36,815 bases of DNA, taken from positions 1 to 36,815 of the forward strand of contig JARFRF010000130.1 in the NCBI GenBank assembly GCA_029287395.1. Reading direction: 5' to 3'. Position 1 is the stretch's first letter, and every line of letters starts with the position of its first letter. The DNA is from Methyloceanibacter sp. (GTDB taxonomy: Bacteria; Pseudomonadota; Alphaproteobacteria; Rhizobiales; Methyloligellaceae). A program made the translations under genes and the position numbers. The notes beneath the pieces are model-generated. The model ran no database searches and was not told the origin of the DNA. It saw nothing but the letters and a program-made list of their open reading frames with translations. This document shows positions 9,782 to 19,131 of this stretch, one piece after another.

Positions 9782-11596
9782 CTAATTCTGCGCGTCCTCG
9801 GACCACCACGTATCAAGGATGCCCCGATCGAATTTGGGCTTCGTCTCGGGCCTGCCGAACTTGTCCCAATAGGCAATCGTGTGAGAGGGCTTGTACCAAT
9901 GTGGGACCCAGTAGTGGCCAGCGCGTAGGACCCTGTCGAGTGCCCGCGCGGCCGAGTTCATCTCCTCGCGACTTGGGGCGCCGATGATCTTCTCTATCAG
10001 TGCGTCGACCGCTGGGTCCTTTATGCCCGCGAGGTTTAGCGACCCGCCCATGTCCGCGGCGCGCGAACCGAAATAGCTTCGCAACTCCACGCCTGGTGTA
10101 ATCCGCATGGCAAAGCGGCTTGTCGTTATGTCAAAGTCGAAGTCTTTCAGGCGTTGTTGAAACTGCGCGGGGTCAACCCGGCGGATACGCGCATCGATCC
10201 CAAGCAGGGACAAATTCTTGACGTAAGGGGCGATGATGCGTTCGAAGGTCGGCGCGAATGTGAGGAACTCGACGGTAAGCTGATCTCCCGCCTCGTTGAC
10301 ACGCTTTCTATCTTTGATGCGCCAACCGGCCTCATCAAGCAATTTACTGGCCCGCTGTAGCGACGCCCTGTCGCGCCCAGAGCCATCACTCTTCGGCGGC
10401 ACGGGAACCGGCCCAAGAACGTCCGGATCCACGTCCACACCAAGATTCTCAATCAGTACGCGTTCCGCCTCAGAAGGCTCTCCTTCGGCCTTCATGGGTG
10501 AGTTCTCAAAATAACTCTGCGTGCGGTCGTAGAGATTGTAAAACATGTTGCGGTTGGTCCATTCGAAGTCGAATGCCAAGCCAAGCGCTTCACGGACGCG
10601 CTTATCTTTGAACTTGTCACGACGGGTATTGAGGAAAAAACCTTGCGTACCTGACGGCGTCATGTCGGGCAACGTGTCTTTCTTCACGCGTCCGTCCCGG
10701 ACAGCTGGGAAGTCGTATTCCGTTGCCCAGACCTTGGAGGTGAATTCCTCACGAAGGTCGTAAGTGCCAGCCTTAAATGCTTCCATGCCGGCTGTGCGAT
10801 CGCGAAAATACTCGAAGCGGATCTTATCGAAGTTCCAACGTCCCTTGTTAACGGGCAGGTCCCTCGCCCAATAGTCGAGGTTCCGCTTGTAAGTGATGTT
10901 CCGGCCTTGCTTGAGGTCATCGACAAGATAGGGACCGGACCCAAGCGGTGGCTCAAGAGTCGTTTCGTCGAATTTCCTGTCGGTGTAATAGGCCTTCGAG
11001 AAGATCGGCAGTCCCGAGACGGTTAGCGGTAGGTCGCGGACAAGGTCACCTTTGAACGTATAGCGCACTGTCGTCGGGTCGAGTGCTTCAGCCTTTTCGA
11101 CATCGCGCAACGTCTGGGAAAACAGCGGGTGACCCTTTTCCTTCAGGACGTCGAAAGAAAAGGCGACATCTTCGGCCGTCACTTGGGTGCCGTCGGAAAA
11201 ACGGGCTTCAGGCCGAAGATAAAATGTGACCGTCTTACCGTCCTCCGCAACAGTGGCGCTCTCCGCAACGAGCCCGTAGACAGCATCTGGCTCGTCCATC
11301 GCCCGCACCATGAGGCTGTCGAATAGGAGTTCGAGGCCTTGAGCGGCATCGCCTTTAAGGATGTAGTTGTTGAGACTGTTGAAGGTCGTTACCCCGCCCC
11401 AACCGACAAGAGACAGGTCACCGCCTTTAGGGGCTTCAGGGTGGGCATAGGCGAAGGCTGTGAAATCCTCTGGTAGGGCGACGTCTCCGAAGGCGGAGAG
11501 CCCATGGCTCCGCTCAGATGCTGCCAAGGGCGAGGATGCGTGTGCGACACACAAAACGCTGACGGCAAGGACAAACGCGACACGTGTGAGGTTCAT
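9782..11596 (-). CDS. Extracellular solute-binding protein family 5 (YejA-like), copy 1
   Basis: Signal peptide MNLTRVAFVLAVSVLCVAHASSPLAA from the internal ATG at 11596; SBP_bac_5 features 'LVAESATVAEDGKTVTFYLRPEARFSDGTQVTAEDVAFSFDVLKEKG'. Adjacent to yejB/yejE. Confidence 0.9.
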   Translation of the reverse strand: MNLTRVAFVLAVSVLCVAHASSPLAASERSHGLSAFGDVALPEDFTAFAYAHPEAPKGGDLSLVGWGGVTTFNSLNNYILKGDAAQGLELLFDSLMVRAMDEPDAVYGLVAESATVAEDGKTVTFYLRPEARFSDGTQVTAEDVAFSFDVLKEKGHPLFSQTLRDVEKAEALDPTTVRYTFKGDLVRDLPLTVSGLPIFSKAYYTDRKFDETTLEPPLGSGPYLVDDLKQGRNITYKRNLDYWARDLPVNKGRWNFDKIRFEYFRDRTAGMEAFKAGTYDLREEFTSKVWATEYDFPAVRDGRVKKDTLPDMTPSGTQGFFLNTRRDKFKDKRVREALGLAFDFEWTNRNMFYNLYDRTQSYFENSPMKAEGEPSEAERVLIENLGVDVDPDVLGPVPVPPKSDGSGRDRASLQRASKLLDEAGWRIKDRKRVNEAGDQLTVEFLTFAPTFERIIAPYVKNLSLLGIDARIRRVDPAQFQQRLKDFDFDITTSRFAMRITPGVELRSYFGSRAADMGGSLNLAGIKDPAVDALIEKIIGAPSREEMNSAARALDRVLRAGHYWVPHWYKPSHTIAYWDKFGRPETKPKFDRGILDTWWSEDAQN

Positions 11597-11615
11597 TGAT
11601 CGGGTCTCGAACTTG

Positions 11616-13520
11616 TCAGCTCGCGTCGGCTTGTTTTGGCAGCGACTTGTCCTTGGCTGCATCGTACCACCACACCTGCAAGAAACCTGGCGTCAAGCCC
11701 GGAAGCCTCTCTGGCTGGTCGTAGCGGTTCCAAAACGCGATGCGCGAGTGCGGCGAAAACCACTGCGGTACGACAAACTTGTTCCAGAGAAGGACCCGAT
11801 CGAGAGCGCGAGTCGCGGCAACAAGTTCCTTACGATCCTTTGCGAAGATCACGCGATCAATCAACTTGTCGATAGCCTCGTCCTTGATGCCGATAAGGTT
11901 CGTGCTTCCCTCACGATCTGCTGCCTCGCTACCCCAGAAATCACGCTGCTCGTTGCCGGGTGACTGAGACTGCGCGAAGTTTCCAACAATGATGTCGTAG
12001 TCGAACTTATTTAGACGTCTTGTGTACTGCGCGGAGTCCACCAGGCGGATGGTGCTCTTTATGCCCAGCCGGTCGAGGTTGCGAATATAGGGCTGGACGA
12101 TGCGTTCGAAGAGCGGTGACACGAGCAGAAACTCGATCGTCATTGTTTGACCGGTCTCCGCATTCGTCAATGCGCCGTCTTTCACTTGCCAGCCGGCTTC
12201 GCGAAGGACTTTGACGGCCTCACGCAGATTGTTGCGCATCTCCATCTGATCTTTGTTCGTCGGGTTCGTGTAGACAGTCGTAAAGACTTCCTCGGGAACC
12301 TCGCCACGCACCGTCTCGAGTATTTCGAGTTCGCGTCCTGCTGGAAGTGCCGCTGGTGCTGCCAGTTCAGTGTTCTGGAAGTAACTGCCAACGCGCTCGT
12401 ATTGGCCGTAGAAAAGGTTCTTGTTAGCCCATTCGAAATCGAAGGCCAGATTCAGCGCCTGGCGAACGCGCCGGTCTTGAAACTGCGGGCGCCGGAGGTT
12501 GAGAACAAAGGCCTGCATCGGCATGCCGCGATTCAACGTGATTTCTTCGCGCTTTACTTCGCCGTCCTTTACAGCCGGGAAGTCATAAGCCATGGCCCAG
12601 TTCTTGGAGCTGGTCTCCGTCCAGTAGTCCAAATTCCCTGCCTTGAAGCTCTCAAAGGCGACTGTCATATCGCGATACGTATCGAACCGGATCTCGTCGA
12701 AGTTCCACTTACCAACATTCACGGGTAGGTCTTTACCCCAATAATCGTCGACCCTTTCGAAACTGATGGAGCGGCCGGGCTGCACAGTCTTGACGCGGTA
12801 GGCGCCGGAACCGAGCGGCGGCTCCATTGTCGTCTTCAGGGGATCGCGCGCGTCGCCATTGGCGTCAGTCCCCGTCCAAAAGTGTTTCGGTAAAATGATG
12901 AGTTGCCCCATGATCATCGGGAGCTCACGATTGCCTTTCGTGTCGAAGTAAAACGTCACTTCGTTGTCGCCGGTCTTCTCGCAATGCGTGACGTTTTTGT
13001 AGTAGAGCCCCATCCGCGGATTTGCGGCCTTGTTCACCTCAAGGCTGTAAATGACGTCCTCGGGTGTGATCGGCTTACCGTCATGCCAACGCGCTTCGTC
13101 GCGCAGTTTGAAGGTCACCGACGAGTAGTCTTCCGGATACGAAACCCACTCAGCGATCAGTCCATAGGCTGTTGAAGGCTCATCAATGCTATCGGACATG
13201 AGGCTTTCGTTGACGAGGCCGATGCCCGGCGCGCGTTCGCCGCGATAAAGCACCGGGTTGAGACTGTCGAAACTGCCAATCGACGGAAGGCGTACAAGCC
13301 CGCCCTTTGGGGCATTCGGATTGACGAAACTGAAATGTGCGAAGTCCGCCGGATAACGCGGCTCTCCCACGAGAGACAAGGCGTGATGCTTATTCTGGCC
13401 AGATGACCCGATAATATCAGTCTTTCCGTCTTCAGCTAGCGCAGCGCCCCCTTGGGTCGTGGCGGGGCCAATCAAAAGCGCCATGAGCGCCGTAGCAAAT
13501 GCTAGTCGTGAAAATGCCAT
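11616..13520 (-). CDS. Extracellular solute-binding protein family 5 (YejA-like), copy 2
   Basis: Signal peptide MAFSRLAFATALMALLIGPATTQGGAALA from the internal ATG at 13520; 'LIAEWVSYPEDYSSVTFKLRDEARWHDGKPITPEDVIYSLEV'. Clear paralogue of the downstream copy along its length. Confidence 0.9.
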   Translation of the reverse strand: MAFSRLAFATALMALLIGPATTQGGAALAEDGKTDIIGSSGQNKHHALSLVGEPRYPADFAHFSFVNPNAPKGGLVRLPSIGSFDSLNPVLYRGERAPGIGLVNESLMSDSIDEPSTAYGLIAEWVSYPEDYSSVTFKLRDEARWHDGKPITPEDVIYSLEVNKAANPRMGLYYKNVTHCEKTGDNEVTFYFDTKGNRELPMIMGQLIILPKHFWTGTDANGDARDPLKTTMEPPLGSGAYRVKTVQPGRSISFERVDDYWGKDLPVNVGKWNFDEIRFDTYRDMTVAFESFKAGNLDYWTETSSKNWAMAYDFPAVKDGEVKREEITLNRGMPMQAFVLNLRRPQFQDRRVRQALNLAFDFEWANKNLFYGQYERVGSYFQNTELAAPAALPAGRELEILETVRGEVPEEVFTTVYTNPTNKDQMEMRNNLREAVKVLREAGWQVKDGALTNAETGQTMTIEFLLVSPLFERIVQPYIRNLDRLGIKSTIRLVDSAQYTRRLNKFDYDIIVGNFAQSQSPGNEQRDFWGSEAADREGSTNLIGIKDEAIDKLIDRVIFAKDRKELVAATRALDRVLLWNKFVVPQWFSPHSRIAFWNRYDQPERLPGLTPGFLQVWWYDAAKDKSLPKQADAS

Positions 13521-13750
13521 GACAAAATGTGCACCATTTCGCGTTATCGGGATTATCTCGGCGAGTCTGATCCGAGCGCGCCACGGATCGGTGAAGCGTC
13601 TCAAATCTATACTGGGGCTGCAAAAAATCTCAGCCAGCAAAAAAGTTAGCATGAGCGTCTGCCGCGCCAAATGAATTATCGGTCATGTCTAGCGGGCCGA
13701 TAAGCGAGTGGGGTGTGCGTCAAACGACTGAATTAGGCTCAATTGGAGCC

Positions 13751-13776
13751 AAAAAGGGCCCCTGAAGAGGGGCCCT
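13751..13776 (-). terminator. Rho-independent terminator of the cytochrome c gene
   Basis: Perfect 8-bp stem AGGGCCCC-tgaaga-GGGGCCCT (13755-13762 / 13769-13776), followed on the minus strand by a TTTTT tract; lies ~30 nt after the cytochrome c stop. Confidence 0.85.
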
Positions 13777-13806
13777 GGATCCAAACACTTTGGTGTGAAG
13801 GGGCGT

Positions 13807-15177
13807 CTACTCGACTCCGTCCGGTTTGCCGTCTGGGTAGACGGGCTGTGGCCAGGAAGACTGGCCATCGCTGCTACCGGCCGCACTCGGCTCATCGGCC
13901 CGCGTGGTCGTGGATGCCGGGTCGGCCGGAACGACTGGCTGCGGCTGGTTCGGAGAAGGCGGTTCGCCTTTGTGCGGTAGCGAGGGCGCATCCTCCGCCA
14001 CAGTCGGCGGATTGACGATCGGCGCTTCGCCGGACGCCTCTCCGTTGGTAGCGGAAGGCGGCTCTGTAGCGGCCGCAGCTGGTTCTTCAGCAGCAGGCTC
14101 CTCGGCAGCAGACTCCCCGGCAGGGGCAGCGTCCTCGGCAGCCTCTGCGGGGTCATCCGCGTTCTCGGAAGCGGCCTCGCCCTCGGCAGGCGCCGCTGCG
14201 GCGTCAGCTGCGGGAAGGGGCGGCGGGTTTTCGGTCTCGCTGCGCAAGTAAGCGATGACATCGGCGCGCTTCTTCGCGTCGGCAATGCCCGGATACGCCA
14301 TCGTTGTGCCGGCTGCGAACGCTTGCGGATTCTCGAGCCAAACGTCTAGCCGCTCATAGGTCCAGGCGCCGCCTTTGTCCTTGAGCGCTTGCGAGTAGCT
14401 AAATCCGTCTTTCTTTGCGAGTTCCGCCCCGACGATGTTGTGCAGATTCGGACCGACCATGTTGGCGCCACCAGCCTCGAAGGAATGACAGACCTTGCAG
14501 AGTGCCGCTTCTTTCTCGCCTAAGGCCGGGTCGGCCTCGGCAAGAAGAGACAAGACTTCAGGGGCCGCCTCGTCGGGGCTTTCCTCTGCCGCGCTTGCGT
14601 CCGCAGCCTCTTCGGCAGCCGGCTCTTCAGGAGGCTCAGGGATTGGTAGTGGATCGTCGCTGTTCTGGTTTAGGTATGCGATCAAATCAGCGCGGTCCTG
14701 CACATCGGGGATGCCGGCATAGGCCATGGTCGTCCCCGCGGCGTAACCTTGCGGATTTTCGAGCCAGAGGTTCATGTCCTCGAAGGTCCACTCGCCGCCT
14801 TTGTCCTTCAGAGCCGCGCTATATGTGTACCCCTCATGGGCGCCGATCTTCTTTCCGACGATTCCGTATAGTCCCGGTCCGATCATGTTCGGGCCGCCCT
14901 TTTCGAAGCTGTGACAGGCCTTGCACAGCCCAACACCCTGCTCGCCTTTTGCCGGGTCAGCCTTGTTGAGGGCTAGAATGAAGGCTGCGCCCTTATCCTC
15001 TTCCTTCTTCTCTCCACCGCCTTGAACAAGGTCGTCTCCGGCGCCAGCCACCACGTAACCCGGCGTCTCGGGCAGCTCCTCCTGAAACACGATGTCAATG
15101 AGTGTTCGTGTGCCAAAGAACAGCAGCAGCGCCAGCAGCACCGACATAGCGACTTTATTGTAGAAGTAGTATTTCAT
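13807..15177 (-). CDS. Membrane-anchored cytochrome c family protein with two tandem heme domains and a low-complexity Ala/Glu/Pro tail
   Basis: N-terminal TM anchor 'MKYYFYNKVAMSVLLALLLFFGTRTLIDIVF'; two class I c-type domains, 'LCKACHSFEKGGPNMIGPGLYGIVGKKIG...AGTTMAYAGI' and 'LCKVCHSFEAGGANMVGPNLHNIVGAEL...AGTTMAYPGI'; then ~130 aa rich in A/E/P. Confidence 0.92.
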   Translation of the reverse strand: MKYYFYNKVAMSVLLALLLFFGTRTLIDIVFQEELPETPGYVVAGAGDDLVQGGGEKKEEDKGAAFILALNKADPAKGEQGVGLCKACHSFEKGGPNMIGPGLYGIVGKKIGAHEGYTYSAALKDKGGEWTFEDMNLWLENPQGYAAGTTMAYAGIPDVQDRADLIAYLNQNSDDPLPIPEPPEEPAAEEAADASAAEESPDEAAPEVLSLLAEADPALGEKEAALCKVCHSFEAGGANMVGPNLHNIVGAELAKKDGFSYSQALKDKGGAWTYERLDVWLENPQAFAAGTTMAYPGIADAKKRADVIAYLRSETENPPPLPAADAAAAPAEGEAASENADDPAEAAEDAAPAGESAAEEPAAEEPAAAATEPPSATNGEASGEAPIVNPPTVAEDAPSLPHKGEPPSPNQPQPVVPADPASTTTRADEPSAAGSSDGQSSWPQPVYPDGKPDGVE

Positions 15178-15335
15178 CAGCGACGACCCCCCGGCAGGCA
15201 ACAATAAAGGCTACTTCTGAGTAGCTCTTACGGAGGCCGACACTATAAGGGGCAGCCCGTTGTTGCAACTGAGAGAATAAGCGCAGGTCACTGAATCATT
15301 CTGAAACGCGTATCAATGTTAACAGACTGAAAAAT

Positions 15336-16073
15336 ATGGTAAAATCGATTGTTGTTATTCCCGCGCGACTTGCGGCAACCCGCCTTCCGGACAAGCCATT
15401 AGCAGATATCGGCGGCGAGGCCATGATCGTTCATGTGTGGCGACGGGCGATTGAGGCGGGCTGCGGGCCCGTCTTGGTGGCAACAGACTCGCAGGCGATC
15501 GAGGATGCCATTGCGACTGCCGGCGGCGAAGCCATCCTCACGCGTCCCGACCATGTGAGCGGTTCGGACCGAATCTTTGAAGCGCTCCAGGCCGTCGATG
15601 AAGAGCGGCAGTACGACGTGGTAGTTAATTTGCAAGGGGATTTGCCTACGCTCTCGCCCGCCCTGATCCGGAAATGCGTCGAAGCCCTTGAGCTTGGCGA
15701 GGCGGATATCGGAACGATCGCCGCGGAGATCGTGCGTGACGAGGAGCGGACAAATCCAAATGTCGTGAAGGTCGTTGGATCTCCGCTGTCGCGGGGTGGG
15801 ATCCTCAATGCGCTGTATTTCACACGGGCAACCGCGCCGTATGGCGCCGGGCCACTCTATCATCACATCGGGCTCTACGCCTATCGCCGCGCCGCACTAG
15901 AACGGTTTGTGGGGTTAAGGCCGTCACCCCTCGAAATGCGCGAGAAACTTGAACAACTGCGCGCGCTCGAAGACGGTATGCGTATCCATGTCGGTCTCGT
16001 TGACACGGTTCCGATCGGTGTCGATACTGCCGCCGACCTCGCGAGGGCGCGAGAAATTCTTGAAACCGCATAG
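15336..16073 (+). CDS. kdsB: 3-deoxy-manno-octulosonate cytidylyltransferase (CMP-KDO synthetase)
   Basis: '[34 protein letters not shown]', '[16 protein letters not shown]', '[17 protein letters not shown]'. Confidence 0.95.
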   Translation: MVKSIVVIPARLAATRLPDKPLADIGGEAMIVHVWRRAIEAGCGPVLVATDSQAIEDAIATAGGEAILTRPDHVSGSDRIFEALQAVDEERQYDVVVNLQGDLPTLSPALIRKCVEALELGEADIGTIAAEIVRDEERTNPNVVKVVGSPLSRGGILNALYFTRATAPYGAGPLYHHIGLYAYRRAALERFVGLRPSPLEMREKLEQLRALEDGMRIHVGLVDTVPIGVDTAADLARAREILETA

Positions 16074-16122
16074 GAATTTCTGACCCTCGGCAGCACGACC
16101 CGCAAAGAACTCTCAGAACGCA

Positions 16123-16980
16123 ATGGCCAAGAAGCGCGCAAATCGGATCGCCTTCCAGGGAGAGCCAGGAGCCAATTCTCACCTGGCGGCGAATGACGCT
16201 TATCCAGAGATGGAGGCTGTTCCGTGCGCGACATTTGAAGATGCGTTGGCGGCGGTCAAATCCGGCTCAGCGAAGCTGGCGATGATCCCGATCGAGAACT
16301 CGGTGGCAGGACGTGTCGCCGATATTCATCATCTCTTGCCCGACTCGGGGCTTTACATCATCGGCGAGCACTTCGAACGGATTCGGCATCAATTGCTGAC
16401 TTTGCCCGGCGTCAACCTGTCGGACCTCAAGTCCGTCCACAGTCACATCATGGCGTTGGGACAATGCCGAAAAGTCATCGCCGATATGAAGCTGACGCCC
16501 GTGACCGAAGCCGATACCGCTGGTGCGGCTCGACATGTGAGTGAGTCCGCCGATCCTACGCAGGCTGCAATAGCTTCGAAGCTTGCCGCTAAAATTTATG
16601 GGTTGAAAGTCGCCAAGCGCGACATTGAGGATGCCGCCCACAACACGACGCGGTTTGTGGTTCTCTCCTCGAAGCCTGTAAAGACAAAGGCCAAGGACGG
16701 CCCCGTGTTAACAACCTTCGTGTTTCGCGTCCGCAACGTGCCTGCGGCGCTCTACAAAGCGCTCGGCGGTTTCGCCACGAATGGCGTGAACATGACCAAG
16801 CTTGAATCCTACCAGCTCGAAGGGTCTTTCAACGCTACGATGTTCTATGCGGATATCGAGGGGCACCCCGACACGCGCGCGGTGCAACTCGCAATGGAAG
16901 AACTCGGCTTCTATACAAGCGAAATCACAGTGCTCGGGACGTATCCGGCGAGCAAGTTTCGGCAGACGCTAGGGGCCTAG
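16123..16980 (+). CDS. pheA: Prephenate dehydratase
   Basis: 'RIAFQGEPGANSHLAANDAYP', 'AMIPIENSVAGRVADIHHLLP', 'NTTRFVVLS', C-terminal ACT domain 'LESYQLEGSFNATMFYADIEGHPD'. Confidence 0.94.
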   Translation: MAKKRANRIAFQGEPGANSHLAANDAYPEMEAVPCATFEDALAAVKSGSAKLAMIPIENSVAGRVADIHHLLPDSGLYIIGEHFERIRHQLLTLPGVNLSDLKSVHSHIMALGQCRKVIADMKLTPVTEADTAGAARHVSESADPTQAAIASKLAAKIYGLKVAKRDIEDAAHNTTRFVVLSSKPVKTKAKDGPVLTTFVFRVRNVPAALYKALGGFATNGVNMTKLESYQLEGSFNATMFYADIEGHPDTRAVQLAMEELGFYTSEITVLGTYPASKFRQTLGA

Positions 16981-17046
16981 GGTAAGTCCCGCGGCGCCGG
17001 TGGGTTGCTCATGTCGAATTGCCGACTGGCTTGGTACTGAGCCCGC

Positions 17047-17075
17047 TTGCCACAAGGCTCGGCTTCCACGATATT
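17047..17075 (+). promoter_or_regulatory. Putative sigma70-type promoter for ffs
   Basis: TTGCCA (17047-17052), 17-nt spacer, GATATT (17070-17075); predicted start about 7 nt downstream coincides with the 5' end of the SRP RNA stem. Confidence 0.5.
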
Positions 17076-17081
17076 AGGGGT

Positions 17082-17180
17082 AGGGAGGTTGGCGGCAGGC
17101 GCGTGCCTCGCCAACCGGGTCAGGTCCGGAAGGAAGCAGCCCTAACGAGCGTTTCGCGGGTTGATTGTTCAGCCTCCCAC
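17082..17180 (+). ncRNA. ffs: Signal recognition particle RNA, small bacterial type (4.5S)
   Basis: Conserved domain IV core 'GGTCAGGTCCGGAAGGAAGCAGCCCTAA'; terminal stem GGGAGG (17083-17088) pairs with CCTCCC (17173-17178); located upstream of dnaX. Ends approximate. Confidence 0.93.
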
Positions 17181-17295
17181 CATTCCCATGTGCCATTCTC
17201 CATTCGTCGAGTACAATGCACCGGGCGGTCGACTTGGTCCCCACGGTCCACATGCCCGCTTTGACTGAAGCCTCGGCGCAAGCGCTATTCTCTCG

Positions 17296-19077
17296 ATGTC
17301 CAAAGACCAGGCTCTAGACACGACACAGAATGCGACAGGCAGTCACGCTGCCTTGGCGCGGAAATACCGGCCGAAGGTCTTTGCCGAACTCATTGGCCAA
17401 GACCCAATGGTTCGCACCTTGCGGAATGCCTTCGCGTCGGGCCGCATAGCTCAGGCTTACATGCTGACGGGCGTTCGGGGTGTCGGTAAGACGACCACGG
17501 CGCGATTGGTGGCGCGCGCCCTCAACTATGAGGGTCCCGATGGCGAGGGGGCCACGATCGATATCGAACGGGAAGGCGCCCATTGTCAGGCAATATTGGA
17601 AGGACGGCATCTCGATGTGATCGAAATGGATGCCGCCTCGCATACCGGTATCGACGACATCCGGGATTTGATCGATAGCGCCCACTACAAGCCGAACTCT
17701 GCCCGCTACAAAGTCTACATCGTTGACGAGGTTCACATGCTATCGAAACAGGCTTTCAACGGCCTGTTGAAGACGCTCGAAGAGCCGCCAGAGCATGTGA
17801 AGTTTATCTTCGCGACGACCGAAATTCGTAAAGTACCCGTGACTGTGTTGTCGCGATGTCAGCGATTCGATTTGCGGCGGATTGAGGCTGAAACCCTGGT
17901 GTCGCATCTCGCGCGCATCGCCAAAGAGGAAGGTGCCGAGGCCGACGATGCTGCGCTTTCGCTCATCGCGCGGGCGGGCGAGGGTTCGGTGCGCGATGCT
18001 CTCTCCATCCTCGATCGCGCTATTGCATTCGGCTCAGGCTGCATTGAGCCGGGGACTGTGCGCGATTTGCTGGGCCTCGCAGACCGAGGACGCATTTTCG
18101 ATTTGCTCGAAACGGTGCTTAAGGGTGATACGGGCGGCGCCTTGAAGGCTCTGGACCAACTCAATCGCGACGGCGCCGAGCCAGGCCAAGTAATTACGGA
18201 CCTGGCGGACGCCGTCCATGCAGTGACAGTTGCAAAGGCCGCAGGGCCAGAAGGGATCGATCCAGCTGCCGGCGAAGAGGAACGCCGCCGGATTGAGGAC
18301 CTCGCCAAGCGACTCTCCATGCCCGTGCTTGCACGCGCCTGGCAGATGCTGCTGAAAGGCCATGACGAAGTGCGCAATAGTCCGCGTCCGCTTGCGGCCG
18401 CCGACATGGTGTTGGTGAGGCTTTCCTACGTGGTTGACCTGCCACCACCGAGCGATGTAGCGCGCCAGCCCGCTCCCACAGCACGAGATACGAAGCCTCC
18501 GAAACCGGGCGATAAGTCGTCCGCTGGGACAGAGGTTACCGCTAACGCGCCGGTCGATGCGCCGACGGTCGCCAAGTCGGAAAACACTGCGCCGTCTGAT
18601 GTCGAGGAAGCGCCACAGACTAAACCGCTTCCCGAAGCACCCATGCCGCAGAGTTTGGCGGACGTAGTCGATCTTGCTGAGGCCCAACGCGACCTGAAGC
18701 TGAAGAACGCTCTCTTGGAACAGGTGCGTCTTGTACACTTCAAGCCGGGGGATATTTCTCTCAACCCGCTGCCGCTCGCGGCGCCGGATCTTTTGCAAGA
18801 GTTGATGCGAAAGCTCAAAGCTTGGACCGGCCGCGTTTGGATCGTCTCTACAAGCGAACAAGAGGGCGAAGAGCCTCTGGGCGCGCAGCGCCGCGCAGCC
18901 GCGGCACAAGAAGTCGAAGCACTTCAGTCGCACCCGGCAGTTCAAGAAGTGCTGCGGCACTTCCCGGGAGCAAAGATCAAGACCGTTCGCGAGGCTTCGC
19001 AAGAGCTGGAGGATGCTAAAGAGGCTCCGGATGATGACACCGACGACGATGTCATCGCGAGCGGCGAGACAAATTAG
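17296..19077 (+). CDS. dnaX: DNA polymerase III subunit gamma/tau
   Basis: 'ALARKYRPKVFAELIGQDPMVRTLRNAFASGRIAQAYMLTGVRGVGKTTTARLVARALN', 'DEVHMLSKQAFNGLLKTLEEPPEHVKFIFATTE'. Followed by ybaB-recR as usual. Confidence 0.96.
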   Translation: MSKDQALDTTQNATGSHAALARKYRPKVFAELIGQDPMVRTLRNAFASGRIAQAYMLTGVRGVGKTTTARLVARALNYEGPDGEGATIDIEREGAHCQAILEGRHLDVIEMDAASHTGIDDIRDLIDSAHYKPNSARYKVYIVDEVHMLSKQAFNGLLKTLEEPPEHVKFIFATTEIRKVPVTVLSRCQRFDLRRIEAETLVSHLARIAKEEGAEADDAALSLIARAGEGSVRDALSILDRAIAFGSGCIEPGTVRDLLGLADRGRIFDLLETVLKGDTGGALKALDQLNRDGAEPGQVITDLADAVHAVTVAKAAGPEGIDPAAGEEERRRIEDLAKRLSMPVLARAWQMLLKGHDEVRNSPRPLAAADMVLVRLSYVVDLPPPSDVARQPAPTARDTKPPKPGDKSSAGTEVTANAPVDAPTVAKSENTAPSDVEEAPQTKPLPEAPMPQSLADVVDLAEAQRDLKLKNALLEQVRLVHFKPGDISLNPLPLAAPDLLQELMRKLKAWTGRVWIVSTSEQEGEEPLGAQRRAAAAQEVEALQSHPAVQEVLRHFPGAKIKTVREASQELEDAKEAPDDDTDDDVIASGETN

Positions 19078-19131
19078 GGCGGACAACGTCTAGATCAAAA
19101 CGACCACGTAACGCGACGAGATGGGACCGCG

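Noticed and set aside
13904-14251. 115-aa Gly/Ala/Ser-rich plus-strand ORF
   Set aside because: Antisense of the low-complexity cytochrome c tail; the bias arises from the Ala/Glu/Pro codons on the other strand.
15205-15335. Defined promoters in the divergent cytochrome c/kdsB region
   Set aside because: A minus-strand TTGCAA with a TATAGT-like element is present, but the spacing (15 nt) is poor and a GCTACT-tctg-AGTAGC mini-hairpin is too short to call; insufficient evidence.
17296-19077. Programmed frameshift in dnaX (gamma/tau switch)
   Set aside because: I found no A-AAA-AAG-type slippery heptamer within the gene; a single full-length tau product is the simplest reading.
18034-19086. 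350-aa minus-strand ORF
   Set aside because: Antisense shadow of dnaX; no recognisable motifs.
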